DNA from: Roseivirga spongicola | Lineage (GTDB): Bacteria; Bacteroidota; Bacteroidia; Cytophagales; Cyclobacteriaceae | Assembly (NCBI RefSeq): GCF_001592965.1 | Contig: NZ_LRPC01000028.1 | Coordinates: 186,001 to 250,000, forward strand | Direction: 5' to 3' | DNA: 64,000 bases | In this document: positions 45,944 through 57,100 of the stretch, in pieces | Numbering within the stretch: the stretch's first letter is position 1 | Layout: the number at the start of each line of letters is the position of its first letter | Made by a program: the position numbers and the translations under genes | The notes under the pieces: generated by a model | The model's input: the letters and a program-made list of their open reading frames with translations, nothing else | What the model was told of the DNA's origin: nothing | Databases searched by the model: none

Positions 45944-48771
45944 CCTTCCACCAAAATCTTGTTGAGCAGATATCCGCAGAGCAGCTTCCTGAGTTGAAGA
46001 ACCATTGTTTTGTCTTTCCTACTAAGCGGGGAGGAGTGTTCTTCAAACGAGCATTGTTGGACAAATATGGAGATCAGAATTTCATGCTTCCTGCCATCTT
46101 CAGTGTAGAAGAATTCGTGCAGCGAATGACGGGAATGACCATCACCGATGAGTTGACACTGCTTTTCCATCTGTACAAAATCTACCAGTCGAAAGACAAA
46201 GACCTAGAGTTTGACGATTTCTATGCCTGGGGTAAAATCATCCTCAAAGATTATGATGAGATCGACAGGTATATGGCTGATGCCAAAAAGATTTATTCTG
46301 CACTACAAGACATTAAGGAAATCGATAATGTCTTCGGATATAATGATGAGTTTCGGGAGATCATTGCTCGTTACAGAACCCTAACTGAAAAGAATGAGAA
46401 GACTAAACTGCTCACTGAATTCCTGAAAATATGGAAGGAAGTAGGAGCGGTGTATGAGGTCTACCAGGAGGAACTGGCGAAAGAAGAAAAGGCCTATGGC
46501 GGAATGCTCTATCGTAATCTGGCCAATGTACTTTCACAGGAGAATTTCGATCACCATTTTGCTCAATATCATTTCTGCGGATTCAATGCATTGTCTAAAG
46601 CGGAGGAGATAATTTTCGATGCTTTGGTGAAGGCAGGAAAAGCACAGTTATACTGGGATTTAGACGGTTACTATGTAGAAGAGAAACAGGAAGAAGCCGG
46701 AGATTTCCTTCGAGATTATCTAATTAAATGGCCAAACAGTGTGCTTTTCGATGCGAACTCACTGGAAGAGCCAAAGCAAATCACTTTGCATTCTGTACCA
46801 CAGAATATGGCTCAGGCTCAGTTGGCAGCTCAGAAAGTGACTGAGCTTTTGGATGCTGGAGCTAAGCCTGAAGAAACTGCGGTTGTTCTTGCCGATGAAA
46901 AGCTGCTGATTCCGCTGCTCTATAGCATGCCGATGCAGCGACATAAAGTCAACGTTACGATGGGTTATCCCATGAAGGCCACGGTGGTATTTGACTTTGT
47001 GTTGAGTTATTTGGAACTGGTTAGAAAAGCACAGCTGAGAGATGGCGAGTTGGTTTTTCATGTCTATGATTTCCGACCTTTCCTTTCCAACGCTTATGCT
47101 GCCGTTTTTGAACCTGAAGTATATCAGCAATTGAACCAGTGGTTTTTGGTAGAGAAGCGCACTAGAGTATTAAAAAGTGAGGTAATAGAGAAATTGAATT
47201 CTCTGGAGTTGAAGTCGCTTTTAAGTTCAAAACTCGATTGGACAAGCATCTACAACTCTCTGAAGTCATATCTCACTTCTGTTTTTTACCACTTTAAGGA
47301 GACTGATAGCGGAACCACAGATCAGGAGTTTATCTACTTCTTTTTGAAGTCGTTGAATCAGCTGAATGACTATTTGCAAGACCGTCAGGATTTCAGCCTG
47401 AAGCTTATCAGGAAAATCATTCAGGAGCATTTCAGGGCAGCTAAGATTCCATTTGAAGGTGAACCAGTCAGAGGTGTTCAGGTCATGGGCTTTCTAGAAA
47501 CCAGAACGTTGGACTTTAAACATCTAATAGTGGTTTCGGCCAATGAAGGCAAATTGCCAACTGCAAGGACGCTCAACTCTTACGTGCCGTATGGACTCAG
47601 AAGAGTTTTCGAATTACCGACTTTTGAAGAGCAAGATGCCATTTATGCCTATCACTTTAAGCGATTGATTCAGAGAGCTGAAGAGATTCACTTTGTTTAT
47701 GACAATACAACTCAAGGCGATTCAACAGGGGAGAAGAGTCGGTTTATTCTGCAACGGTTAAAGCGTTATAAAAACCTGCCTCATTATACTGTTCAAAGTC
47801 AGAATTACGAGGGGTTGGTACCCAATGTGCAAACTGATGTTTCGGTTCAGGTTGAGAAAGGCGAAGATGTCATTAATCTGCTGAAGCGATTTACGGTGGA
47901 AGCTGAAGATGGTAAATTCCTTTCTCCAACATCTCTTACCAATTACATTACTTGTCCACTGAAATTCTACTTGAAGAATGTAGCCAGTTTCAAAGAATTG
48001 GAGGATGTTGGGGAAGATATTGATGCCCGAAATTTGGGGATTGTCGTTCACGAGGTGCTCGAATACCTGTATCAACAGTGGGTGGGGAGAGAAATTGGTT
48101 CTGAGCAAATCAAGCTCCTGAAATCTCAGGTTGAAAAGCAGTTGATCGATTCCTTAAAGCGCAATAAAATCGTGCAGGATAATCAGCAGCTAACAGGACG
48201 AGATTTGGTAACCAAAGAGGTAATGGAACAACTGATTCAGAAGGTGCTCGATCTGGATATAGCCGATGCACCATTCAAGGTTGTAGGCCTCGAGCAGGAA
48301 GGTTATGAGCAGTTGGTTTCAATCCCAAATGTGGGAACAGCAAGAATCAGCGGAACCATTGACCGTGTGGATGAGAAAGATGGTGTACTCAGAATTACCG
48401 ATTACAAAACCGGTAAGGTGGATTTTGTACCTAAAGGCAGACCTGCTAAATCTGACGAAGAAATTCTAGAAACCCACTTCCAAGACCCGAAATACAAGTC
48501 CGGTTTTCAGGCTTATCTGTATGCTGTTTTGGTTCGTCCACATGTAGAGAAACCAATCAAAGTCGGTATCACCACAATGAAGAGCCTGAGCCAAGGAACG
48601 CAATGGCTCAAGAATGGTCAGACGCTCGCTGATCAAGAAATAGAAGCCTTTGGCGGTCGGGTGAATAGTCTGGTTCGGGAAATATTCAATCCTGAAATTC
48701 CTTTCGCTCAAACCGATGATTTGGAGCGCTGTGGCTACTGTGAATTTGCCAAGATTTGTAAGAGGGTGTAA
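45937..48771 (+). CDS. PD-(D/E)XK nuclease family protein (AddB-like)
   Basis: 944 residues. The N-terminal half is an inactivated UvrD-like helicase fold (FVFPTKRGGVFFKRALL in the place of Walker A, no GKT). The C-terminal nuclease shows HEVLEY (H705), GTIDRVDE (D809) and ITDYKTGK (D822, K824). Cys673 (ITCPLKF) with the C932-x2-C935-x5-C941 cluster at the very end is the 4Fe-4S staple of AddB-type nucleases. Together with the AddA-like helicase it should form a break-resection complex. Preceded by a strong Shine-Dalgarno site and, further up, by the repeat block. Confidence 0.9.
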   Translation: MLTFHQNLVEQISAEQLPELKNHCFVFPTKRGGVFFKRALLDKYGDQNFMLPAIFSVEEFVQRMTGMTITDELTLLFHLYKIYQSKDKDLEFDDFYAWGKIILKDYDEIDRYMADAKKIYSALQDIKEIDNVFGYNDEFREIIARYRTLTEKNEKTKLLTEFLKIWKEVGAVYEVYQEELAKEEKAYGGMLYRNLANVLSQENFDHHFAQYHFCGFNALSKAEEIIFDALVKAGKAQLYWDLDGYYVEEKQEEAGDFLRDYLIKWPNSVLFDANSLEEPKQITLHSVPQNMAQAQLAAQKVTELLDAGAKPEETAVVLADEKLLIPLLYSMPMQRHKVNVTMGYPMKATVVFDFVLSYLELVRKAQLRDGELVFHVYDFRPFLSNAYAAVFEPEVYQQLNQWFLVEKRTRVLKSEVIEKLNSLELKSLLSSKLDWTSIYNSLKSYLTSVFYHFKETDSGTTDQEFIYFFLKSLNQLNDYLQDRQDFSLKLIRKIIQEHFRAAKIPFEGEPVRGVQVMGFLETRTLDFKHLIVVSANEGKLPTARTLNSYVPYGLRRVFELPTFEEQDAIYAYHFKRLIQRAEEIHFVYDNTTQGDSTGEKSRFILQRLKRYKNLPHYTVQSQNYEGLVPNVQTDVSVQVEKGEDVINLLKRFTVEAEDGKFLSPTSLTNYITCPLKFYLKNVASFKELEDVGEDIDARNLGIVVHEVLEYLYQQWVGREIGSEQIKLLKSQVEKQLIDSLKRNKIVQDNQQLTGRDLVTKEVMEQLIQKVLDLDIADAPFKVVGLEQEGYEQLVSIPNVGTARISGTIDRVDEKDGVLRITDYKTGKVDFVPKGRPAKSDEEILETHFQDPKYKSGFQAYLYAVLVRPHVEKPIKVGITTMKSLSQGTQWLKNGQTLADQEIEAFGGRVNSLVREIFNPEIPFAQTDDLERCGYCEFAKICKRV

Positions 48772-48887
48772 TCTCTCATTTTTTCAACCGACCATGGAGA
48801 AGGGGTTTATCTAATTACTTCTTGGCCGATTCTTCGATAAACTCAGAATGAAAAAGTAGGCTCTGAACTCCATGGTTACTACTTTTC

Positions 48888-48915
48888 CATCCCGAGCATA
48901 GTGGAGGGATCTGCC
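48888..48915. repeat. CATCCCGAGC...GGGATCTG repeat (family C)
   Basis: CATCCCGAGCATAGTGGAGG followed by GATCTGCC, a single decayed unit of the CATCCTGAGCGAAG family in the gap between the nuclease and serine hydrolase genes. Confidence 0.5.
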
Positions 48916-49002
48916 TAGTTATTTTCATATATGAGTACGATCCATAGAACGGAAGAAACTACTAGAAGCACTCAATTTATAAATTGGCGACAGCCGGGGG
49001 AT

Positions 49003-50352
49003 TTACTTCTTCACAAAAACAAACTCTCCACCACCTTGCAGTAATGTAAAACGCTTTTGATCTAAATCGAACTTCATGGTAATGCCAGCGGGAATGAATT
49101 TAAAAGTATCGTTTTCGTAACTGTCTAAATTGAAAGCTGATTGGCCATCGGCTTGGGCCATTAAACTACCATTCTCTTCCCAAACCTTAATGTTCATTTG
49201 AATTTGGCTGTTAGAATAGGTACCGCTGAAGGCTTTAAGTTCTTCGGCTGTACGTTTAACTGGTTTTTCTGAAAAATTGGGAGCGTCAAAAGGTTTGCCA
49301 AACCAATTACTCAAAACTCCCAAAGCTATGTTGTTAAAGCTGTAATCAGATAATGCATTAGCCAACATTACAACTGTTGTTTTGGAGTCTGGAAAATAAG
49401 CCAAGCTGGACTCAAAGCCGTCTATTGAACCGTTGTGTCCGAAGGCCATTTGTGAATAGAAAGGGAAAACCATCATGCCTTTTCCTAACCCATCCTTTAT
49501 TTCTTTCATCTGCTCCAAGCTTTTATCGGATATTAATTTCCCAGTGAATAAGGCGTTGATAAAAGCTGATAAATCTGCTGTGTTTGATACAATAGCTCCT
49601 GCGCCTAACGGTATTCCCATATTGGTTTCACTGGCCTTCGCCCATTTATTGTTAGAAACACTGAACTTGTAAGAATATGCCTCGTTTTTGGTAGGGTCAA
49701 TTTCACTTCCGTAGAATGTGTTTTTGAGTTTGAGAGGTGCAGTAATTCCTTGAGTAAGGAGTTGATCAAAGGTCTTTTGCGTTGTTTTTTCAAGAATTTT
49801 GCTCAGTAAATAGTAGTTTGAATTAGAGTATGAGGTTTGTGTCTTTGGTTGTATTTCAACCTTCATGCTTTTAATGATTTTTAAGACTTCTGATTCACTA
49901 AGGCCCGATTCCATTTTTGCTATATATTCTCCTGTATTAGTGAAATTGGGAATTCCACTCCTGTGTTCTAGCATGTCGGAGATGGTAATTTTCTCGGAAT
50001 TACTTATTTCTGGATAGTAATCGGATAGAGGTGTATCTAAACTTAAAAGCCCTTTTTCTATTGTTTGAAACGTAAGAACAGCGGTGAACATCTTGCTGAT
50101 AGAACCAATTCTAAATCGAGTATCGGTATTCAGCTTTTTTCCATTTTGCACGTCAGCATATCCGCTTGCTTTAATGTATTGTTGTTCGCCATTTTCATAA
50201 ATAGCCACCACGCCCATAAACTTGTTATGCTTATCTAGTGTGGTTAGAAACTCATTAATGCCGGAGACTTTTTGTGATTGACCAAAAGCCGTTACCGAAA
50301 CCAATAGAGTAAGTATAAGAGTGTAGAGCTGTTTAATAGATTGAGTTTTCAT
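49003..50352 (-). CDS. Secreted serine hydrolase (class C beta-lactamase-related)
   Basis: 449 residues with a signal peptide (start MKTQSIKQLYTLILTLLVSV, cleaved at A-F-G-Q). The beta-lactamase/D-alanyl carboxypeptidase active-site motifs are S84-I-S-K87 (RFRIGSISKMF) and Y175-S-N177 (TSYSNSNYYLL); the third motif appears as FGHNGSIDGFES (HNG). About 100 residues follow as a lipocalin-like C-terminal extension (AFSGTYSNSQIQMN). Likely a periplasmic esterase, peptidase or D-aminopeptidase rather than a true resistance lactamase. Confidence 0.88.
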   Translation of the reverse strand: MKTQSIKQLYTLILTLLVSVTAFGQSQKVSGINEFLTTLDKHNKFMGVVAIYENGEQQYIKASGYADVQNGKKLNTDTRFRIGSISKMFTAVLTFQTIEKGLLSLDTPLSDYYPEISNSEKITISDMLEHRSGIPNFTNTGEYIAKMESGLSESEVLKIIKSMKVEIQPKTQTSYSNSNYYLLSKILEKTTQKTFDQLLTQGITAPLKLKNTFYGSEIDPTKNEAYSYKFSVSNNKWAKASETNMGIPLGAGAIVSNTADLSAFINALFTGKLISDKSLEQMKEIKDGLGKGMMVFPFYSQMAFGHNGSIDGFESSLAYFPDSKTTVVMLANALSDYSFNNIALGVLSNWFGKPFDAPNFSEKPVKRTAEELKAFSGTYSNSQIQMNIKVWEENGSLMAQADGQSAFNLDSYENDTFKFIPAGITMKFDLDQKRFTLLQGGGEFVFVKK

Positions 50353-50729
50353 CGCTATAAAATTTTTAAGATAACCTGACCAAATGTATACTTTGAAGAA
50401 GTGATAATATCTTTAGAAATCACTGCTTTAAATGATGAGCTATTCATAAAAGTCAATTAGAGGTTATATATATGCCTGAGGTAGCCCAGATTCATTCTAT
50501 AAGAAAAAATCATTCAAGGGATTAAGTCATTGGGCATTACGGATTAGATGAGTCCATCTCCTAAAGGATAATTACCTATACGTCAATAATATAATTTATT
50601 CTGAATATTGTAATATAGAGCTTGTGGCTTCTCAATAGAGCCACTTACCACTTATCTAAAAGGCCTCCCGTAGGTTTGAGTTAATTGCTACTTTTTGAGT
50701 TTCGGAAATCAACCATAAAGCAATTAAAA
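50353..50729. other. Gene-free gap upstream of first beta-propeller gene
   Basis: About 375 bases, AT-rich, between divergently arranged genes, so it should carry two promoters. I see no palindrome of note, no repeat family and no RNA gene. The frame of the downstream gene extends 15 codons into it, but those codons precede the signal peptide. Confidence 0.5.
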
Positions 50730-53700
50730 ATGACTAGAAACAATTTTTTGAAGTCTTTTGGTGGCGCATTATTCGTTATGCTGTGCTTTGCAGCCTCAAC
50801 GTTATCAGCCCAAACCATCGACTTCTCCAAAATGGAGTCACTCAAGCCAAGGAACATTGGACCAGCAGGAATGAGTGGTAGAATTACATCGGTAGATGTA
50901 ATTAGAAGTAGCCCAGAGATTATATATGCAGGTTCTGCTTCAGGCGGACTTTGGAAGTCTGAAAGTGGCGGCCTAAGCTGGGAGCCTATTTTCGATTCAG
51001 AATTACCCCTTTCAATAGGAGCCGTAACACTTAGCCAGAAAAACCCAGATGTTATTTGGGTGGGAACTGGTGAAGGTAACCCAAGAAACAGTTTAACAGG
51101 CGGTTATGGAGTGTATAAAAGTATAGATGCTGGAATGACCTGGCAGCTGATGGGCTTGGAAAAGACTCGTAACATTCACAGAATAATTATTCATCCAGAC
51201 GATCCTAATACGGTTTTTGTAGGTGCTATTGGTTCGCCTTGGGGTGACCATGAGGAGCGCGGTGTGTATAAAACTACCAATGGCGGTGAGACTTGGGAGA
51301 AGATTCTCTATGTAGATCAAATGACTGGAGTGGCCGATATGGTGATGGATCCTTCTAATCCAGATAAGATTCTTGTAAACATGTGGCAACATAGAAGAGA
51401 GCCTTGGTTCTTTACTTCTGGCGGTCCAAGCTCAGGCTTGTACATGACACTTGACGGAGGTAAGACTTGGACCAAACAAACGCCAGAGAAAAATGGCTTG
51501 CCAGAAGGCGATTTGGGTAGAATGGGACTTGCCTTTGCGGAGAATAAGCCAAATAGAGTATATGCGCTTATCGAAGCAAAAAAGAACGCCCTTTATCAGT
51601 CGAACGATGGCGGTCATACATGGAAAATGGTCAACAATAAATCGGAAATTGGTAACAGACCTTTCTACTACTTCGATATTTACGTAGACCCAACCAATGA
51701 AAATAGGCTATACACTATTTTCAGCAATGTAAACGTGAGTGAAGATGGAGGGAAGTCTTTTGAAAGACTTATTCCCAATGGCCTGATTCACGTAGATAAC
51801 CATGCTTTGTACATTAATCCAGACGATCCAAAATACATGATTTTGGGTAACGATGGTGGTTTGCACATTACCAGAGATATGGGTAAAACCTGGCAGTTTG
51901 TGGAAAATCTTCCGCTTAGCCAGTACTACCATATTGCAGTAGACAATGAGCTGCCATACAATGTGTATGGAGGAATGCAAGACAACGGAACTTGGACTGG
52001 CCCAGCCTATAAATGGGTAAGCGGAGGTTTGAGAAATGATTACTATCAGCCTCTACTTGGAGGTGATGGCTTCGATGCTCTACCAGATATTGATGATTCA
52101 AGATACGGCTATGCCATGTCTCAACAAGGAAATGTGGTGCGTTACGATAAGCTGACCGGAAATACTAAGTCTGTCAAGCCAATGCATCCAGACCCAGACA
52201 TGAAGCTTCGATTTAACTGGAACTCGCCAATAGCTCAAGATCCTTTCGACAATAACGTTATCTACTTTGGTAGTCAGTTTGTGCACAGAAGCCCAGATAA
52301 GGGAGATAGTTGGGATGTTATTTCACCAGACCTAAGTACAAATGATACCACTAAGCAAAGACAAAATGAAAGCGGTGGCTTGACCATAGATGCCACAGGT
52401 GCAGAGAACCACACTACCGTTTTGGCTATTGAGCCTAGCCCTGTAGAGCAAGGTGTAATTTGGGCTGGAACCGATGACGGTAACCTTCAAATAACTAGAG
52501 ATGGTGGTCAGACTTGGACTAACGTAATTAAGAATATTAAAGGTGTGCCAGCAGGTAGCTGGATTCCTCAAATCCGTGCTTCCAAATACAATAAAGGAGA
52601 GGCAGTAGTGGTCATCAATAACTACAGAAGGTTCGATTTTAAACCGTATGTATTTATGACAAAGAACTACGGTAAATCTTGGGAGTCACTGGTAGACGAA
52701 GAAGATGTATTTGGTTATGCTTTGTCTTTCATCCAAGACCCAGTTGAACCTAATTTGATGTTCTTAGGAACAGAGCACGGTCTTTACATATCAATAGACG
52801 GTGCTAAAAACTGGACTAAGTTTAACAACGGATATCCGAACGTTTCTACAATGGATTTAGCCATTCAAGAAAGGGAGTCAGATTTGGTAATTGGTACTTT
52901 TGGTAGAGCTATTTATGTGTTAGATGACATTCAACCATTAAGAGTTCTTGCTAAAAATGGTCAGAACGATGTACTTAAAAGTTCTGTAACACTAGTGCCA
53001 ACTAAAACGGCTTATCAGGTGAGTTCAAGGGCCGGAAATGGACAGAGACACCCTGGTAGTGCTACTTTTGCAGGCGAAAATAGGCCCTACGGTTTTGCAG
53101 AGATTAAATTCTTCGCAAATACTGGAATGGATGATAACGCTAAGAAGAAGCAAAAGGCCAAAATCGAAATCCTAGATATGAATGGGAACTTGATTAGAGA
53201 TTTTGAATCCAATATTGAAAACGGTTTGAATGTAGCCAGATGGAGATTCGATGAAAATGCTCCTGAGCAAGAAGGTGCTAGTAATCAAGGTGGTATTTCA
53301 AGATTCTTAAGGCAAGGAACACCAGCATTACCCGGTACTTACAAGGTAAAGGTTACTGTTAATGGTGAGTCTGATGAAACTTCGTTGGAATACAAAACAG
53401 ATCCGAGAGAGGATATTTCAATGGAAGTTTTGGTGGCTAAAAGAGATATGTTGAAGCAGATAGGAGAGGTTTCTCGAGAGGTTGCTTCAATGTCTTCTAA
53501 GCTAGCTGAAGATTTGAAAACCGTGCAAAGTGTTCTAGATGCACTTAAAGGTAAGAATGGCGAAGAATATGCCGAGTTGAAGAAGAAAAGTAACGAAACC
53601 AAAAAAGAGCTAGAAGAGATTCAGGCACTTATAGGGAGTAGTAGTAGAGGATTTTGGGGTAGCTCAGATGGGCCAACTCCGCTTATCTCACATGTTTTCT

Positions 53701-53885
53701 CGGCAATGAGGTCTGTAAGCGGTACTAATGATATGCCTGGTAGAACTCAGAAGATGCTGATGGAAAGAATTGAAAAGCAGCAAGCCGAGGTTCAACAGAA
53801 AATGGATAGTTGGTATACTAGTAATTGGAATGCTTACCTGAATGCTGTAAAAGCAGTGAACTTCTCTCCAATAGGTAGTAAGTAG
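50730..53885 (+). CDS. Secreted BNR/VPS10-type beta-propeller protein, copy 1
   Basis: 1,051 residues from ATG 50730, which begins a signal peptide (start MTRNNFLKSFGGALFVML, cleaved at LSAQ). Two propellers made of sortilin/BNR-type Asp-box blades follow: WKSESGGLSWEPIF, YKSIDAGMTWQLMG, YKTTNGGETWEKIL, MTLDGGKTWTKQ, QITRDGGQTWTNV. C-terminal parts include a beta domain (GTYKVKVTVNGESDETSLEY) and a coiled coil (about 890-960). Often annotated as glycosyl hydrolase or VPS10-domain protein, without proof of activity. Paralogue 230 bases downstream. Confidence 0.85.
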   Translation: MTRNNFLKSFGGALFVMLCFAASTLSAQTIDFSKMESLKPRNIGPAGMSGRITSVDVIRSSPEIIYAGSASGGLWKSESGGLSWEPIFDSELPLSIGAVTLSQKNPDVIWVGTGEGNPRNSLTGGYGVYKSIDAGMTWQLMGLEKTRNIHRIIIHPDDPNTVFVGAIGSPWGDHEERGVYKTTNGGETWEKILYVDQMTGVADMVMDPSNPDKILVNMWQHRREPWFFTSGGPSSGLYMTLDGGKTWTKQTPEKNGLPEGDLGRMGLAFAENKPNRVYALIEAKKNALYQSNDGGHTWKMVNNKSEIGNRPFYYFDIYVDPTNENRLYTIFSNVNVSEDGGKSFERLIPNGLIHVDNHALYINPDDPKYMILGNDGGLHITRDMGKTWQFVENLPLSQYYHIAVDNELPYNVYGGMQDNGTWTGPAYKWVSGGLRNDYYQPLLGGDGFDALPDIDDSRYGYAMSQQGNVVRYDKLTGNTKSVKPMHPDPDMKLRFNWNSPIAQDPFDNNVIYFGSQFVHRSPDKGDSWDVISPDLSTNDTTKQRQNESGGLTIDATGAENHTTVLAIEPSPVEQGVIWAGTDDGNLQITRDGGQTWTNVIKNIKGVPAGSWIPQIRASKYNKGEAVVVINNYRRFDFKPYVFMTKNYGKSWESLVDEEDVFGYALSFIQDPVEPNLMFLGTEHGLYISIDGAKNWTKFNNGYPNVSTMDLAIQERESDLVIGTFGRAIYVLDDIQPLRVLAKNGQNDVLKSSVTLVPTKTAYQVSSRAGNGQRHPGSATFAGENRPYGFAEIKFFANTGMDDNAKKKQKAKIEILDMNGNLIRDFESNIENGLNVARWRFDENAPEQEGASNQGGISRFLRQGTPALPGTYKVKVTVNGESDETSLEYKTDPREDISMEVLVAKRDMLKQIGEVSREVASMSSKLAEDLKTVQSVLDALKGKNGEEYAELKKKSNETKKELEEIQALIGSSSRGFWGSSDGPTPLISHVFSAMRSVSGTNDMPGRTQKMLMERIEKQQAEVQQKMDSWYTSNWNAYLNAVKAVNFSPIGSK

Positions 53886-53904
53886 TTTAGTTAAGAAAAA
53901 TTGT

Positions 53905-53966
53905 AAAGAGGCTACCTCAAAACATTGTCAATTATGGCAAGTCGTTTTTGAGGGAGCCTCTTTTTT
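53905..53966 (+). terminator. Strong terminator after propeller gene 1
   Basis: Arms AAAGAGGCTACCTCAAAA (53905-53922) and TTTTTGAGGGAGCCTCTTT (from 53945) pair with one mismatch around a ~22-base loop and end in TTTTTT. The arm word GAGGCT-CCTC resembles the ends of the inverted-repeat element at 19254-19348. Confidence 0.8.
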
Positions 53967-54112
53967 GTTACCCTTAAGAAAGGGTTGATCAATCGCCTTA
54001 AACCAATAAGTGACTTGTTTTGGTCAACAATTGACCATTCATACCATTTTCCTTCAGCAGACTAAACTTTTGAATTACTTATCTGTCCAAATTCAAATCA
54101 ACCTTAATTAAA

Positions 54113-57100
54113 ATGCAAAGACTAGAAATTACTGCATTCCGAAAGATTAGCAAAATGATCTTCGGATTCGTTGTTCTGGCTGTGTCCGTTACACTTAACG
54201 CACAGCAAGTAGACTTCAGCAAAATGGAGTCGCTTAAACCAAGGAGTATAGGACCTGCCAATATGAGTGGTAGGGTTACATCAATAGATGTAGTTAGAAC
54301 ACAACCAGACGTTATTTACGCAGGTTCGGCCTCAGGTGGCCTCTGGAAGTCTGAAAGTGGTGGAATTGCTTGGGAGCCTATTTTCGATAATGAGCTTCCT
54401 CTTTCTATTGGTGCAGTGGCTGTGAGCCAAAAAAATCCAGATGTAGTATGGGTGGGAACTGGTGAAGGTAACCCAAGAAATAGTTTAACAGGTGGTTACG
54501 GTGTGTATAGAAGTTTAGACGCTGGTAAAACCTGGGAGCTGATGGGGCTAGAAAAAACCAGAAATGTTCACAGAATAATCATCCACCCAGACGATCCGAA
54601 TACAGTTTACATTGGTGCTATTGGTTCTCCCTGGGGAGATCATGAAGAAAGAGGTGTTTTTAAAACAACCGATGGTGGAGAAACTTGGAAAAAGATTCTC
54701 TATGTAGATAAAATGACAGGTGTTGGCGATATGGTGATGGATCCAGCTAACCCTAATAAGATTTTGGTGAACATGTGGCAACACAGAAGAGAACCTTGGT
54801 TCTTTACTTCTGGTGGCCCAAGTTCTGGACTTTACATGACCTTAGATGGAGGTAAAAATTGGACCAAACAGTCGGCAGAAAAGAATGGCTTGCCAGAAGG
54901 AGATCTTGGAAGAATGGGACTTGCCTTCGCAACTAACAACCCAAATAGAGTTTATGCTCTAATTGAAGCCAAGCAGAATGCACTTTATCGTTCAGACGAT
55001 GGTGGTTTCAATTGGGAAATGATCAACAAAAATAGAGACATTGGAAACAGACCTTTCTATTACTATGACATCTATGTAGACCCGAAGAACGAAAACCGTG
55101 TTTACAGCATTTTCACCAATGTTCATAGGAGTGAAGATGGTGGTAAGTCTTTTGAAAACATTATTGGCCGAAACCTCATTCACGTAGATAATCATGCCTT
55201 ATATATTCACCCAGATAACCCCAAGTATATGCTTTTGGGTAACGATGGTGGCTTAGCCATTACCCGAGATATGGGTAAAACTTGGCAGTTTATTGAGAAC
55301 CTTCCATTAGGTCAGTTCTATCATATTGAGGTAGATAATGAATTTCCTTACAATGTGTATGGAGGTTTACAAGATAATGGTACTTATACTGGGCCTGCCT
55401 ATGTATTGACTAACGAAGGAATAAGGAATGACTATTTCTTGCCAATTGGTGGCGGAGATGGTTTTGACGTAGTGTCAGATCCAGACGATTCTCGCTATGG
55501 TTATGCTATGTCTCAACAAGGATATGTGTTTAGATACGACAAAGTTACTGGTAGAAGTAGCTATATCAGACCTACCCATGAAGACCCTAAAGTAAAACTT
55601 AGGTTTAACTGGAATGCAGCTATCGCTCAAGATCCATTCGATAATAGCACCATATACTTCGGTAGTCAGTTTGTACACAAGAGTACAGATAAAGGAAGTA
55701 ACTGGAAGGTAATTTCTCCAGACCTTACTACTAATGATACCACCAAGCAGCAACAAGATAAAAGTGGTGGACTAACCATTGATGCTACTGGTGCAGAAAA
55801 CCATACAACTATATTAGCTATTGAGCCTAGCCCAACTGAAAAAGGTGTAATCTGGGCAGGAACAGATGATGGTAATATTCAGATTACTAGAGATGGTGGC
55901 ACCACTTGGACCAATGTTGGAGGCAATTTAAAAGGAGTACCTGCTGGTAGTTGGGTGGCTCAAATTAAGGCTTCTAGGTACAACAATGGTGAGGCAGTGG
56001 CAGTCATAAATAACTACAGAAGGTTCGACTTTAAACCTTACTTGTTAAGAACAAAGAACTATGGTAAAACATGGGAGCATCTAGTAGACGAAAATGATGT
56101 CTTTGGTTATTCACTTTCCTTCGTTCAAGACCCAGTTGAGCCAAACTTGATGTTCTATGGAACAGAACACGGCTTGTACATAACAATAGATGGTGCTAAA
56201 ACTTGGAGCAAATTCAATAATGGTTACCCAAGTGTTTCTACCATGGACATGGTGATTCAAGAGAGAGAAAGCGATTTAGTAATCGGAACTTTCGGAAGGT
56301 CAATCTGGATTCTTGATGATATCAACCCATTGAGAGTATTGGCTTCTAAAGGGCAGAAAGAAGTAATGGACGCCAGTGTAACTGCTATTCCGGCCGTAAC
56401 TGCCTATCAAGTGAGTACCAGATCGGCTCATGGACCTGCAAACCCGGGTAATGCCACTTTTGAAGGAGAGAATAGAAGAAACGGAATAGCATCTATCAAG
56501 TTCTTTGCTAAGAAACCAGAAACTCCTCAGAGGCCAAATAGAGAGGCTAACGCTAACGGAGCGCCTGTAAGAGGCCAGTTTGCCGAAGGCCAAGGAGGCA
56601 GAGGTGGACAAGGAAGACCTGGTGCAGCCGGTGGTAGAGCAAGAGGCCCTCAAGCTAAAATCGAAATATTTAACCAAGCTGGTGAACTTATTAAAGACTT
56701 TGAAATACCTGTAGAAGATGGTCTTAACGTGGCTACATGGAGATTCGATGAGAACATACCAGGTCAGGAAGACGAACCTCAAGGAGGAAACAACAGGTTC
56801 AGGTTTGGCGGTAGTGTACCTGCTTTGCCTGGTACTTATAAGGTGAAGATTACTGTAGGTGGAGAGTCAGATGAAACTACGCTAGAGTATAAAATGGACC
56901 CTAGGGAAGAGTATGTAATGAGCAACCTCATTGCGAGAAGAGACTTCCTAAGAGATATCTCAGTGATCAATAATGAGGTTACAAAAATGTCAGGTAAAAT
57001 CTCTGAAGATATCGAGTCGGTAGATAAAGTGATTAAAGCTTTAGAAGGCAAAAGGGGTGAAGAGTACAACCAACTCAGAACCAAAAGCAATGACATAAAA

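Noticed and set aside
46759-47130. A 123-codon minus-strand frame
   Set aside because: Antisense to the AddB-like gene; no motif.
49003-50352. A true beta-lactamase resistance gene
   Set aside because: It has the SxxK/YxN motifs but a long lipocalin-like C-terminus and esterase-family features; class C lactamases are shorter.
56300-56782. A 160-codon minus-strand frame
   Set aside because: It is antisense to the Gly/Arg-rich part of the second beta-propeller gene; Ser/Cys-rich composition is what the complement of GGN/CGN codons gives.
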